From: Streptomyces sp. CB02400
GTDB taxonomy: Bacteria > Actinomycetota > Actinomycetes > Streptomycetales > Streptomycetaceae
Length of the DNA stretch: 64,000 nucleotides
Reading direction: 5' to 3'
NCBI RefSeq assembly: GCF_001905725.1
Contig: NZ_LIWB01000012.1
Location: 219,713 to 283,712 of the forward strand
Position 1 is the stretch's first letter. Each line of letters starts with the position of its first letter. Shown here piece after piece: positions 1 through 7,983 of this stretch. The notes beneath the pieces were generated by a model, which was given only the letters and a program-made list of their open reading frames with translations, did no database searches and was not told where the DNA came from. Both the position numbers and the translations under genes were made by a program.

Positions 1-44
1 ACCGGACGACGGACGCGGCGAGGGAGAAGGACCGCGAGAAGTGG

Positions 45-308
45 ATGGCGCGTTTCCAGGTCCGGCTGGCCGTACAGCCGGGCGTGGACCGGGCGGTCGT
101 GCTCCAGGCGGTCAAGGATGTCACGGCGCACTGCGCGGAGACGGGAGAGCACCCGCGTACTGCCTTCGGCGACCCGGACGCCTACGCCGTGCGGGCCGCC
201 GCGCGGCTGGTGCCGGCGGACCGGGCGGCGCGCGCGAGGCGGCACAACGCCGTGGTGGACGCGCTCGACTCCGTGTCCAGGAGGGCCGGGGACATCGCCG
301 GTCTGTGA
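45..308 (+). CDS. Small HAAS-like helical protein, function unknown
   Basis: An 87-residue soluble protein with an ATG start behind a GAGGGAGAAGG purine-rich ribosome binding site. The middle contains AFGDPDAYA, which resembles the FGDP(x)3-4A signature of HAAS/permease-prefix domains found at the N-terminus of some Gram-positive membrane proteins. No membrane segment follows, so if it is HAAS-like it stands alone. It lies just upstream of, and convergent with, the sulfur genes, with 19 bases between the stops, and shows no obvious link to them. The family assignment is a weak inference from one motif; the coding status is better supported by start, RBS and codon bias. Confidence 0.55.
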   Translation: MARFQVRLAVQPGVDRAVVLQAVKDVTAHCAETGEHPRTAFGDPDAYAVRAAARLVPADRAARARRHNAVVDALDSVSRRAGDIAGL

Positions 309-327
309 CCGGACGAAGCGACTTCCG

Positions 328-927
328 TCATGCCCGGCGCACGGGTTCTGCCACGGGCTTCTGTCCGCCGGTCAGGGCGGCGAGGGTGGCGTCCAGGTCG
401 GCTGCCTTGGGCCGATTGTGGGGGAGCTTGGCGAGGATCCTGGCCATGCCGCAGGTGTTGGTCAAGGCGGAGAAGACCAGGCCGCCGGCGACGCCCGCGG
501 ACAGCCGGCGCGCCGCACTCCAGCGCTGTCCGGCGATCAGGCCGGTCAGGACGAGGGATCCGGCGACGAGGCGGACCTGGCGGTCCATGGCCCAAGGGGA
601 ACGGGTGCCGGCGGGGCGGTGGATGTCGTGACCGAGCTGCGTCCAGGCGGTGGTGCCCCCGATGAGGGTGGCGGCGGTGATGCCCTGATCGGCCAGACGC
701 CGGCAGGCGGTCGCGGAGCGGGCGCCGGAGGCACACACCACGAGGAGACCGCCGCGACCGGCAGCGGTCTTCAGGGCGGGCAGGGCGGTGTCGAGGCGGT
801 CGAGGGGGACGTTGTGGGCGCCGGGCAGGTGGCCGGAGGCGTATTCACCGGTGGTGCGCACGTCGATGACGGTCAGCTCGTGCAGGCGGGCGTTGACCTG
901 GTCGGCGGTGAGGGCGGTGGGTATCAC
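328..927 (-). CDS. Rhodanese domain protein with DUF2892 membrane tail
   Basis: 199 residues, GTG start. Residues 1-100 are a rhodanese domain with the active-site loop VCASGARS (Cys65), expected to carry sulfane sulfur as a cysteine persulfide. Residues about 110-170 match the DUF2892 (YgaP-like) module, including the NTCGMARILAKLP segment, and probably form two membrane helices. YgaP-type proteins are inner-membrane sulfurtransferases. The gene is divergent from the CstR-like regulator and shares its 77-base intergenic region, which carries regulator-type palindromes, so it is very likely part of the same persulfide-responsive regulon. Confidence 0.88.
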   Translation of the reverse strand: MIPTALTADQVNARLHELTVIDVRTTGEYASGHLPGAHNVPLDRLDTALPALKTAAGRGGLLVVCASGARSATACRRLADQGITAATLIGGTTAWTQLGHDIHRPAGTRSPWAMDRQVRLVAGSLVLTGLIAGQRWSAARRLSAGVAGGLVFSALTNTCGMARILAKLPHNRPKAADLDATLAALTGGQKPVAEPVRRA

Positions 928-954
928 GGGGGATTTTCCTTTGCTCGGTTGGAG

Positions 955-986
955 TTACCCCTTCGGTAAGGTACCCATGGGGGTAT
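955..986. promoter_or_regulatory. CstR/CsoR-type operator pair in the divergent promoter
   Basis: Two adjacent dyads lie between the divergent rhodanese gene and the CstR-like gene. Positions 955-969 read TTACC-CCTTC-GGTAA. Positions 971-986 read GTACCC-ATG-GGGGTAT, the TACCC/GGGTA arrangement known for CsoR/CstR operators. The second site has the same design as two sites upstream of the CstB-type gene at about 3.9 kb, and it sits 18 bases before the regulator's start codon, so repression of both flanking genes and autoregulation are expected. Confidence 0.75.
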
Positions 987-1004
987 CTCGAAGGAGTGTG
1001 GGTC

Positions 1005-1286
1005 GTGGAACTGGCGATGGCGGCTGAGGAACTGAAGACGGTGGTCAACCGGCTGCGCCGGGCGCAGGGCCAGATCGCCGGTGTGATCAAGATGATCGAG
1101 GAGGGGCGGGACTGCGAGGACGTGGTCACGCAGCTCGCGGCGGCGTCCCGGGCTCTCGACAAGGCGGGTTTCGCGATCATCGCCACCGGTCTGCAGCACT
1201 GCCTGACCGATGCGGACATGGCCGCTTCCGGTGACCGGGAGCAGATGCGTGCCCGGCTGGAAAAACTGTTCCTTTCCCTGGCCTGA
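1005..1286 (+). CDS. CsoR-family repressor, CstR-like persulfide sensor
   Basis: 93 residues from a GTG preceded by AAGGAG at 8 bases; an upstream in-frame GTG at 996 overlaps that RBS and is less likely. The whole protein is the DUF156/CsoR four-helix fold. The first cysteine is Cys37 in GRDCEDVVTQ and the second is Cys66 in GLQHC, spaced as in CsoR/CstR. The copper-ligand histidine four residues before the second cysteine in CsoR is Gly62 here. Keeping both cysteines and losing that His is the CstR pattern, which senses persulfides through a di- or tetrasulfide link. No copper transporter is nearby; all neighbours are sulfur genes. Persulfide sensing is therefore inferred rather than copper. 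Confidence 0.85.
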   Translation: MELAMAAEELKTVVNRLRRAQGQIAGVIKMIEEGRDCEDVVTQLAAASRALDKAGFAIIATGLQHCLTDADMAASGDREQMRARLEKLFLSLA

Positions 1287-1323
1287 GCCGTGGTGCCGCA
1301 GTACCGGATCGCCGCCTGACCCG

Positions 1324-2076
1324 TCAGGTGAGGGCGTCGATCAGCATGAGGGCGGCCACGGCCAGCAGCACGACGGCGAAGGCGCGCTGCAGGAGCGTGC
1401 CGGTGACCTTGACGGCCAGGCGCTTGCCGTCCCAGGCACCCAGGATCGCCGCCCCGGTGAAGGGGCCGATCACCGTCCAGTCGATGCCGACGGTGGTGGC
1501 GCCGCGGGTGGCCAGGGAGGCCAGCGAGTTCGCCGAGATGACCAGCAGACTGGTGCCGACGGCAGCCTGCATCTCGAACGCCAGCACCGTGACCAGGGCC
1601 GGGACGGCGAGGAAGCCTCCACCGACCCCGAGCAGTCCGGTCAGCGCGCCCAGCCCGGCGCCGGTGCCGGCTGCCTTGGCGGCCCTTGCTCCGCCGGCTG
1701 CCGAGCCGGTGTCGGCGTGGCCGGGGCGCAGCATTCTGACAGCGGCGAGTGCGGCGACGGCGGCGAACGCGACGGTCAGCACGGACTGGGGCAGGCGGGA
1801 CGCGGCGGCTCCGGACGCGGCGGCGGGCAGGAGTCCGGCCGCGGCGAAGAGGGCGCCGGCTTTCCAGCGGACGTCGCCGGTGCGTGCATGGGCGTACAGG
1901 GCGGTGAGCGAGGTGGCGGTGACGATGATCAGGGCGGCGGTGGTGGCGGCGGCCGGGGTGAAGCCGAGCAGGTAGACCAGTGCGGGTACCGCCAGGACGC
2001 TGCCGCCCCCGCCGAGCACGCCGAGCGCGAGTCCGACCACGGCCCCGGCGATCAGGGCCAGGATCAGCGTACTCAC
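1324..2076 (-). CDS. TauE/SafE-family sulfite exporter (anion permease)
   Basis: 250 residues from a GTG whose GTGA overlaps the stop of the upstream rhodanese gene, so the two are translationally coupled; a longer open frame upstream lies inside the rhodanese gene and is not used. The protein is almost entirely hydrophobic, with about eight helices. The family's two glycine-rich repeats are visible: GVLGGGGSVLAVPAL near residue 20 and GLLGVGGGFLAVPAL near residue 140. TauE/SafE proteins export sulfite or related sulfonates. In cst-type operons the exporter removes sulfite or thiosulfate made by persulfide oxidation. It is the last gene of the three-gene operon and ends 37 bases from the convergent CstR-like gene. 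Confidence 0.85.
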   Translation of the reverse strand: MSTLILALIAGAVVGLALGVLGGGGSVLAVPALVYLLGFTPAAATTAALIIVTATSLTALYAHARTGDVRWKAGALFAAAGLLPAAASGAAASRLPQSVLTVAFAAVAALAAVRMLRPGHADTGSAAGGARAAKAAGTGAGLGALTGLLGVGGGFLAVPALVTVLAFEMQAAVGTSLLVISANSLASLATRGATTVGIDWTVIGPFTGAAILGAWDGKRLAVKVTGTLLQRAFAVVLLAVAALMLIDALT

Positions 2077-2438
2077 GTCATGACACCGTCGCTGCCGCCC
2101 CGGCCACCGGTGACCGGCAGGCCCGCACGCGCCCACGCGGTCATGCCACCGGTGACGTCGGTGGCCTCGGCGCCGCGTCCGGCCAACAGCCTGGCTGCCT
2201 GCCGGGAACGGTGACCGGAGCGGCAGACCGTGACCACCGGCTTGCCCCGCGTGGCTTCCGGGAGCGATGCCCCGGCCATCAGGCGGGAGAGCGGCAGGTG
2301 CAGCGCGCCGGGCGCGTGCCCCGCGTTCCACTCCGGTGTTTCGCGGACGTCCAGCAGGACGGCCTCGCCGTCACTGGTCCGCTGATGGGCCTGCTGGGGG
2401 GTGAGGCGGCCGGGACCGCGGCCAAGAAGCGAGAACAT
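2073..2438 (-). CDS. Single-domain rhodanese sulfurtransferase
   Basis: 121 residues. One rhodanese domain fills the protein, with LLDVRETPEWNAGHAPGALH near residues 28-47 and the active-site loop VCRSGHRS (Cys72). The loop has the CRSG(x)RS form common in stand-alone thiosulfate or persulfide sulfurtransferases. It starts 39 bases after the CstB-type gene stops and overlaps the TauE gene by four bases. The likely role is moving sulfane sulfur to or from the dioxygenase fusion. It is cytosolic, with no signal sequence. The family is certain; the physiological donor and acceptor are inferred. Confidence 0.88.
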   Translation of the reverse strand: MFSLLGRGPGRLTPQQAHQRTSDGEAVLLDVRETPEWNAGHAPGALHLPLSRLMAGASLPEATRGKPVVTVCRSGHRSRQAARLLAGRGAEATDVTGGMTAWARAGLPVTGGRGGSDGVMT

Positions 2439-2477
2439 CGTTCGATCACTTTCGTGCAGGTGGTGCGGAAGGGCGTG

Positions 2478-3854
2478 TCAGCCGGTGCCGTCGGGGCGGG
2501 AGAGGGGCAGCCCCGCCTCGGTGGCGGCGTCGAAGCCGTCGTCGACGGCGACCACGTCGCGGCCGGCGGCATCCAGCAGGGAGGCGGCGATCGCCGCGCG
2601 CATCCCGCCGGCACAGTGCACCCACACCGTCCCGGGCGGCACCTCGCCGAGGCGGCCGTGCAGCTCGTGGACGGGGATGTGGACCGAGCCGTCGATGTGG
2701 CCGCCTGCGCGCTCCGAGTCCCGGCGTACGTCCAGGACGACCACGTCGTCGCCGCGCTCGCGGACGTCGGCGAGGTCGGCGAAGCGGGCGCGGGGGAACG
2801 AGGCGAGCTGTTGGCCGGCGCGGACCCAGGCGGCCGGGTCGCCGGTGGCGGCGGCGGCCGGGCGGTCGATGCCCACCCGCGCGAGTTCCCGTTGCGCGTC
2901 GGCGATCTGCCGCGGGGTGTCGGCGAGCAGGGTGACGGGCTTGCCCCACGGGATCAGCCAGGCCAGGTAGGTGGCGAGTTTGCCCTCACCCTCGAAGTTG
3001 AACGACCCGGCCACGTGCCCCTCGGCGAACGCCACGCGGCTGCGCAGGTCCACCACCCAGTCACCGGCGGCCAGCCGGGAGGCGATCTCCTCGGCGTCCG
3101 CACGCCTCGGCGGGGTGAGGTCGACCGGCGCGGGACCCGCGGCGTTGGCCGGGCCCATGTGCGCGTAGTAGGCGGGTACGTCGTCCAGCCCGGCCAGCAT
3201 CTGTGCGACGAAGGTGTCCACGTCCAGGTTCAGCGCGTCGTTCGTCTCGCGCTCCTGGCCGATCGTGGTCGCGTCCCCCTCGGCCTGTGAGGAGGAGCAG
3301 AAGCTGCCGAAGCCGTGGGTGGGCAGCACCGGCACCTCGTCGTCCAGCTCGTCGGCCAGCCGGTGGGCGGAGGCGTGCTGGGCGCGGGCCAGCTCCTCGG
3401 TCAGCCGCGGCTCGACCAGGTCCGGACGGCCCACCGTGCCGATCAGCAGCGACCCGCCGGTGAACGCCGCCACACCGCGCCCGTCCTCGGTGAGGGCGTA
3501 GGAGGTGTGGTGGGGCGTGTGCCCGGGAGTGGCGATCGCGCGCAGCGCCAGGCCCTCGTCCACCGTCACGGTGTCGCCGTCGGCGACGGGGGTACGGGGG
3601 AAGGACACACGAGCCCCGGCCGGCACCAGGTACCGGGCGCCGGTGACGCGGGCCAGCTCCAGGCCGCCGGTGACGTAGTCGTTGTGCACATGGGTCTCGG
3701 CCACGAGAGCGATGCGCACCCCGCGGCGGGCCGCTGCGGCGATGACCTGGTCGATGTCGCGCGGCGGGTCGACGACCACCGCGGCGTCGGGTCCGCCGGC
3801 CAGGTAGCTGCGGTTGCCCAGGCCCTCGAACTCCAGGGTGTCGACGAAGAACAC
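2478..3854 (-). CDS. CstB-type persulfide dioxygenase-rhodanese fusion
   Basis: 458 residues, close to the roughly 445 of CstB. Residues 1-235 are a metallo-beta-lactamase fold with THVHNDY (His55, His57, Asp59), GHTPHH (His112) and LPTHG (His180). Residues 255-350 are a rhodanese-like domain with no catalytic cysteine. Residues 360-455 are a full rhodanese domain with HCAGGMRA (Cys414). That order matches CstB, which oxidises persulfides and yields thiosulfate. One oddity is FTGGSLL at 131-137: many persulfide dioxygenases have TGD here, the Asp being an iron ligand. It is the first gene of a three-gene operon behind two operator-like palindromes. Confidence 0.87.
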   Translation of the reverse strand: MFFVDTLEFEGLGNRSYLAGGPDAAVVVDPPRDIDQVIAAAARRGVRIALVAETHVHNDYVTGGLELARVTGARYLVPAGARVSFPRTPVADGDTVTVDEGLALRAIATPGHTPHHTSYALTEDGRGVAAFTGGSLLIGTVGRPDLVEPRLTEELARAQHASAHRLADELDDEVPVLPTHGFGSFCSSSQAEGDATTIGQERETNDALNLDVDTFVAQMLAGLDDVPAYYAHMGPANAAGPAPVDLTPPRRADAEEIASRLAAGDWVVDLRSRVAFAEGHVAGSFNFEGEGKLATYLAWLIPWGKPVTLLADTPRQIADAQRELARVGIDRPAAAATGDPAAWVRAGQQLASFPRARFADLADVRERGDDVVVLDVRRDSERAGGHIDGSVHIPVHELHGRLGEVPPGTVWVHCAGGMRAAIAASLLDAAGRDVVAVDDGFDAATEAGLPLSRPDGTG

Positions 3855-3878
3855 GGCTCACCACTCCTCTCGGACGAT

Positions 3879-3931
3879 GTACCCCGGGGGGTATCTGACA
3901 CCCACCCTAACAGCTATACCCCAGGGGGTAT
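3879..3931. promoter_or_regulatory. Two CstR/CsoR-type operators upstream of the CstB-type operon
   Basis: Two 16-base dyads: 3879-3894 (GTACCCCGGGGGGTAT) and 3916-3931 (ATACCCCAGGGGGTAT), 21 bases apart. The nearer one ends 24 bases upstream of the dioxygenase fusion start. Both share the TACCC...GGGTA layout with the site at 971-986. Two phased sites suggest cooperative binding of CstR-family tetramers. Bases 3932-4189, between these sites and the response regulator gene, hold no supported gene; a minus-strand open frame there looks coding-like but is not recognised. Confidence 0.8.
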
Positions 3932-4189
3932 TCCGCGCGGCTGGAAGACCTCTGCTCACAGCTCCGCCCGATGCCTCGGTGCAGTCGCTGGCCGTACTCG
4001 TCGGAAGTTCACCGCGAAGAGGCGGCCCCGGTTATGACGACGGAGACGTCGACCGGGCCTCGGACCTTGGTGCGGGTGGCTTCGGCCGCGAGGACCCGGC
4101 CGAAGCCCACCAGCACGGTCGGCTCGGCGGTGATCCCGTCGGTCGGTTCCAGCGAGCGCGGTGTGCGCGGCGCGGACCTGCCGCGCTTC

Positions 4190-4828
4190 CTACCACCTCC
4201 GGATGAGGCCGAGGTCGGTGGCGGTGGCGACGGCGGCGGTGCGCGAGTCGACGTCGAGCTTGGCGTAGATGCGGGCCAGATGGGACTTGACAGTGCCTTC
4301 GGTCAGGTGGAGGCGGTCGCCGACGGCCTGGTTGGACAGGCCGTCGGCGACCAGGGTGAGCACTTCGGTCTCGCGCCGGGTCAAGGTGCTGCCCGGTGTG
4401 CGCAGCCGGTTCATCAGCCGGTCCGCGACAGTGGGCGCCAGTGTGGTGCGTCCGGCGGCGGCGGTGCGGACGGCGGCGGCCAGGTCCTCGGGCGGGGCGT
4501 CTTTGAGGAGGTAGCCGGTGGCGCCGGCCTCGATGGCGGGCAGGGTGGCGGCGTCGGAGTCGTAGGTGGTGACGATCAGCACGCGGGGAGCTCCCGGCCG
4601 GGCGGTGATCCGGGCGGTCGCTTCGGCTCCGCCCATTCCCTTGCCGAACCGCAGGTCCAGCAGTACGACATCGATATCGCCTTCGGCGGCGCGGGTGACG
4701 GCGTCCTCGGCGGTGGCGGCCTCGGCCACGACGAGGAGGCCGGGTTCGGTTTCCAGTACGGCGCGCAGTCCGGCCCGTACGACGGGGTGGTCGTCGGCCA
4801 GGAGCAGACGGATGGGGGTGTCGGTCAC
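4190..4828 (-). CDS. NarL/FixJ-family two-component response regulator
   Basis: 212 residues. The receiver domain covers residues 5-120, with the acidic pair at Asp12-Asp13, phosphoacceptor Asp58 in VVLLDLRFGKG, and Lys109 in YLLKD. A LuxR-type helix-turn-helix follows at about 148-205 (LTRRETEVLTLVADGLSNQ, GTVKSHLARIYAKL). Its ATG overlaps the stop of the histidine kinase gene (ATGA), so the pair is coupled. The cognate kinase and the divergent ABC exporter suggest it controls export of, or resistance to, an unknown compound or cell-envelope stress. The domain calls are secure and the target is inferred from position. Confidence 0.93.
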   Translation of the reverse strand: MTDTPIRLLLADDHPVVRAGLRAVLETEPGLLVVAEAATAEDAVTRAAEGDIDVVLLDLRFGKGMGGAEATARITARPGAPRVLIVTTYDSDAATLPAIEAGATGYLLKDAPPEDLAAAVRTAAAGRTTLAPTVADRLMNRLRTPGSTLTRRETEVLTLVADGLSNQAVGDRLHLTEGTVKSHLARIYAKLDVDSRTAAVATATDLGLIRRW

Positions 4829-6045
4829 GGGCGTGCCTCGGGCTCGGTCTCGGCTGGCGGGATGAGGGGCATCCGGGCGGCCAGGGCGGTGCCGTGGCCG
4901 GGGGCGGATCCGACGGTGAGAGTGCCTCCGAGGGCTTGGGCACGGGCGCGCATGGCGCCCAGCCCGAACCCGCCGGCCTCGGCGTCGGGGGCGGGCAGGC
5001 GGACGGGGTCGAAGCCGCGTCCGTCGTCGACGACGTCAAGGGCGACGTGGTCACCGAGGTGGCTGAGCGTGACCTCGGCGATGGTGGCCCCGGCGTGGCG
5101 GACGGTGTTCGCCAGGGCGGACTGGGCGATGCGCAGCAGCGCGACCTCCTGCGCGGTCGCAAGCGGTACGGGGTCGCCGGTGAGGTGGAAGCGTGCGGTG
5201 AGCCGGTGCCGGGCGGACGTGGTGGCGCACAGGCGTTCCAGGGCGCCGGCCAGGGTGGTGCCCTCCAGAGCGGGCGGGGTGAGGGCGGCGACGAAGCGAC
5301 GGGCCTCGGCGAGGTTGTCCACGGCGGCCTGACGGGCCGACTCGACGTGGCGGGCGGCGGCGTCGGGCCGGCCGGGAAAGGCGCGCTCGGCGGCGCGCAG
5401 CAGCAACTGGATGCTGGACAGGCCCTGGGCGAGGGTGTCGTGGATCTCACGGGCCAGCCGCTCGCGCTCGGCGAGCACGCCCGCGTTGTGCTGGGCCCGG
5501 GCCAGGTCGGCACGGGTGGCGGTGAGCTCCTCGATCAGTCGCCTGCGCTGCTCGCTCTCCCGGTACAGGGCCTGGTAGCCCCACACCACCGCGACGGCGA
5601 CGGCGGCGCCGAGCACGGGACCGATCACCATGGCCGGGCCGAAGGAGCCGGTATGGGCGGCGAACCCGGCGATGGCCGCCACGGCGGTGGCGATCACCGC
5701 GGTCAGACCGGCGCGGCGGGGCAGCAGGTGGAGCTGGAGGAAGTACAGCGGGAACGCGACCCACACGGCGTCGGGTGTGAGGGCCAGCAGCGCCAGCCAC
5801 ACGGCGCCCACTGCGGCCAGCCACCAGGCGGCGGCCCGCCGCGAGGCCCGGATGCGGGGCAGGAGCGGCCCGGCGGCGTACACCAGGCCGCACGCCGCCG
5901 CCGCGGCGACGATCGGTCCGGCATGGGGCCGGCCGTCCGCCAGACCGCGGCCGGCGGTCAGGACGAGCAGGCCGATGATCAGCAGGTGCAGGCACCAGGC
6001 CAGGGCCCGGGTGGTCGGGGTCAGGGCAGGAGCAGCGGTGTTCAC
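4825..6045 (-). CDS. Sensor histidine kinase (HisKA_3 type)
   Basis: 406 residues from a GTG start (VNTAAPALTP); a longer upstream frame to 6375 overlaps the divergent permease gene and is unlikely. About five hydrophobic segments lie in residues 13-158 with little extracellular loop. The dimerisation/phosphoacceptor helix has ERLAREIHDTLAQGL (His202), the HisKA_3 signature. A HATPase follows, with DVVDDGRGFDP as the G1 box and GGFGLGAMRARAQALGG as the G2 region. Intramembrane-sensing kinases of this shape often pair with neighbouring ABC exporters. It is co-transcribed with the response regulator and divergent from the permease-ATPase pair. Confidence 0.92.
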   Translation of the reverse strand: MNTAAPALTPTTRALAWCLHLLIIGLLVLTAGRGLADGRPHAGPIVAAAAACGLVYAAGPLLPRIRASRRAAAWWLAAVGAVWLALLALTPDAVWVAFPLYFLQLHLLPRRAGLTAVIATAVAAIAGFAAHTGSFGPAMVIGPVLGAAVAVAVVWGYQALYRESEQRRRLIEELTATRADLARAQHNAGVLAERERLAREIHDTLAQGLSSIQLLLRAAERAFPGRPDAAARHVESARQAAVDNLAEARRFVAALTPPALEGTTLAGALERLCATTSARHRLTARFHLTGDPVPLATAQEVALLRIAQSALANTVRHAGATIAEVTLSHLGDHVALDVVDDGRGFDPVRLPAPDAEAGGFGLGAMRARAQALGGTLTVGSAPGHGTALAARMPLIPPAETEPEARP

Positions 6046-6214
6046 AGTGCGTCCCAGGTTACGAAGCCTGGTCTCCGTCGGCCTCCATCGAAAGATAGAA
6101 CCCGCGTGCCGTCTTTCGGCCCGCGAAGTGCCGTCCTGAGCCGGACGCGCACACAGGGGGCCGTCGGCGACGGTGGAGGCGTACCGCTTCCCGCTGAAAG
6201 GACAGGCCGGGGCT

Positions 6215-7303
6215 GTGTTCGTCGCCTGGAGAGATCTGAAATTCGCCAAGGGGCGTTTCGCCCTGATGGGGACCGTCATCGTGCTGATCACCCTGCTGGT
6301 CGGGCTGCTGTCCGGGCTGACGGCCGGACTGGGCCGGCAGAACACCTCCGCGATCACGGGACTGCCCGCCGACAAGATCGCCTTCCAGGCGCCCGGCGGC
6401 GGTCAGGACCCGTCGTACTCCGACTCCACCGTCACCGAAGCGCAGTGGCGGCAGTGGTCCGAGGCCCCCGGTGTCGAGAGCGCGGAACCGCTGGGTATCA
6501 CGACGACCAAGGCCACCGCCGGAGACAGGAGCACCGGAGTCTCCGCCTTCGGCATCGAGCCCGGCTCCCGTCTCACCCCGGACAGCGACAAGATCAGCGA
6601 CAGTGCGGTGGTGCTGTCCACCGCGGCCGCCGACGACCTCGGCGTGAAGGCCGGCGGCTCTCTCACCCTGGCCGGGGAGCGGCTGAAGGTGGCCGCCATC
6701 GAGGGCGATGCCTCCTTCAGTCACGTCCCGGTCGTCTGGACCAGCCTCGACGTCTGGCGGAAGGCCGCGCCGCCCGTCTCCGGCGGTGACGGTCCGACCG
6801 CCACCGTCATCGCCCTGAACACCACCTCCGAGGCCGATGTGGCCGCCACCGACCACCAGGCCGGCACAAGGACGGTCCCCACCGGGGACTCGCTGTCCGC
6901 GATCGGCTCCTACACCTCCGAGAACGGCTCCCTGCAGCTGATGCGCGGCTTCCTGTTCGCCATCTCCGCCCTCGTCATCGGGGCCTTCTTCACGGTGTGG
7001 ACCGTCCAGCGCAGCGGCGACGTCGCCGTCCTCAAGGCCCTGGGCGCCTCCACCGCCGATCTCCTGAAGGACGCCCTCGGCCAGGCCGTCGTCCTGCTCG
7101 CCGGCGGCACCCTGCTCGGCACCGGCATCGCCGCCGCCCTGGGAGCACTCGTGGCCGGCTCGGCCGTTCCGTTCCTCCTCACTCCCGCCACCGTCCTGCT
7201 CCCGGCCGCCGTGATGATCCTCCTCGGCGCCCTCGGAGCCGCCCTGTCCATCCGCCGCATCACCTCCGTCGACCCGCTGACCGCTCTGGGGAGCGTCCGA
7301 TGA
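6215..7303 (+). CDS. ABC transporter permease, FtsX/MacB family
   Basis: 362 residues from a GTG at 6215 (VFVAWRDLKFAKGR), which gives the usual N-terminus for the family; the frame stays open to 6173. One membrane helix lies near residues 18-38. A large periplasm-like domain covers about 40-245. Three more helices occupy the C-terminal third, the four-helix layout of MacB/FtsX permeases. The segment GDVAVLKALGASTADLLKDAL is the typical FtsX-domain motif before the last helices. The stop overlaps the ATPase start (ATGA). It probably works as a dimer, with mechanotransmission rather than classic substrate transport. The substrate is unknown. Confidence 0.9.
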   Translation: MFVAWRDLKFAKGRFALMGTVIVLITLLVGLLSGLTAGLGRQNTSAITGLPADKIAFQAPGGGQDPSYSDSTVTEAQWRQWSEAPGVESAEPLGITTTKATAGDRSTGVSAFGIEPGSRLTPDSDKISDSAVVLSTAAADDLGVKAGGSLTLAGERLKVAAIEGDASFSHVPVVWTSLDVWRKAAPPVSGGDGPTATVIALNTTSEADVAATDHQAGTRTVPTGDSLSAIGSYTSENGSLQLMRGFLFAISALVIGAFFTVWTVQRSGDVAVLKALGASTADLLKDALGQAVVLLAGGTLLGTGIAAALGALVAGSAVPFLLTPATVLLPAAVMILLGALGAALSIRRITSVDPLTALGSVR

Positions 7304-7983
7304 GCCTGACCCTGACCGACATCACCCTCACCTACCCCGACGGCGAGGACCGCCTGACCGCGCTCGACCGGGTCGGCCTGGAGGTCCCCAAGGGCAGCCT
7401 GACCGCCGTGGTCGGCCCCTCCGGCTCGGGCAAGTCCAGCCTGCTGGCCGTCGCGGCCACCCTCATCACCCCGGACTCCGGCACTGTCACCGTGGACGGC
7501 ACCTCCACCACCGGCCTGAGCCGCGGTGAGCTGACCGCATTGCGCCGTCACAAGATCGGCATCGTCTTCCAGCAGCCCAACCTGCTGCCTTCCCTCACCG
7601 CCGCCGAGCAACTGCAGGTCATGGCCCAGATCGACGGCCGTAAGCCCCGCACCGCCCGGGGCCGGGCGATGGCACTTCTCGACGCGGTCGGCCTGGCCGG
7701 CCAGGCCGACCGGCGACCCCACCAGCTCTCCGGCGGACAGCGCCAGCGCGTCAACATCGCCCGCGCCCTGATGAACGACCCCACGGTCCTTCTGGTCGAC
7801 GAACCCACCAGCGCCCTCGACCACGAACGAGGCACCGCCGTCATCGAGTTGATCACCCGCCTCACCCACCAGCAGGCCACCGCCACCGTCCTGGTCACCC
7901 ACGACCGCACCCACCTCACCGCCGTCGACCGGATCGCCGAAGTACACGACGGACGCCTGCGCCTCCCGGCCGCAACCCGCTGA
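7300..7983 (+). CDS. ABC transporter ATP-binding protein (LolD/MacB-like)
   Basis: 227 residues. Walker A is GPSGSGKS (39-46), the Q-loop is VFQQPNLLP, the signature is LSGGQRQR and Walker B is VLLVDEPTSALD, with the switch histidine in LVTHD. These are complete and in order, so it should be an active ATPase. The length and the PTSALDHERG stretch fit the LolD/MacB branch that partners FtsX-type permeases. The ATG overlaps the permease stop, so one ATPase and one permease are coupled. The transporter is transcribed away from the two-component genes, a common arrangement for inducible efflux or envelope-defence modules. Confidence 0.93.
   Translation: MSLTLTDITLTYPDGEDRLTALDRVGLEVPKGSLTAVVGPSGSGKSSLLAVAATLITPDSGTVTVDGTSTTGLSRGELTALRRHKIGIVFQQPNLLPSLTAAEQLQVMAQIDGRKPRTARGRAMALLDAVGLAGQADRRPHQLSGGQRQRVNIARALMNDPTVLLVDEPTSALDHERGTAVIELITRLTHQQATATVLVTHDRTHLTAVDRIAEVHDGRLRLPAATR

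Noticed and set aside
4894..6789. A 631-codon plus-strand open frame across the histidine kinase gene
   Set aside because: It is Gly/Arg/Gln-rich, has no domain, and mirrors the well-supported minus-strand kinase; GC-rich DNA keeps such shadow frames open.
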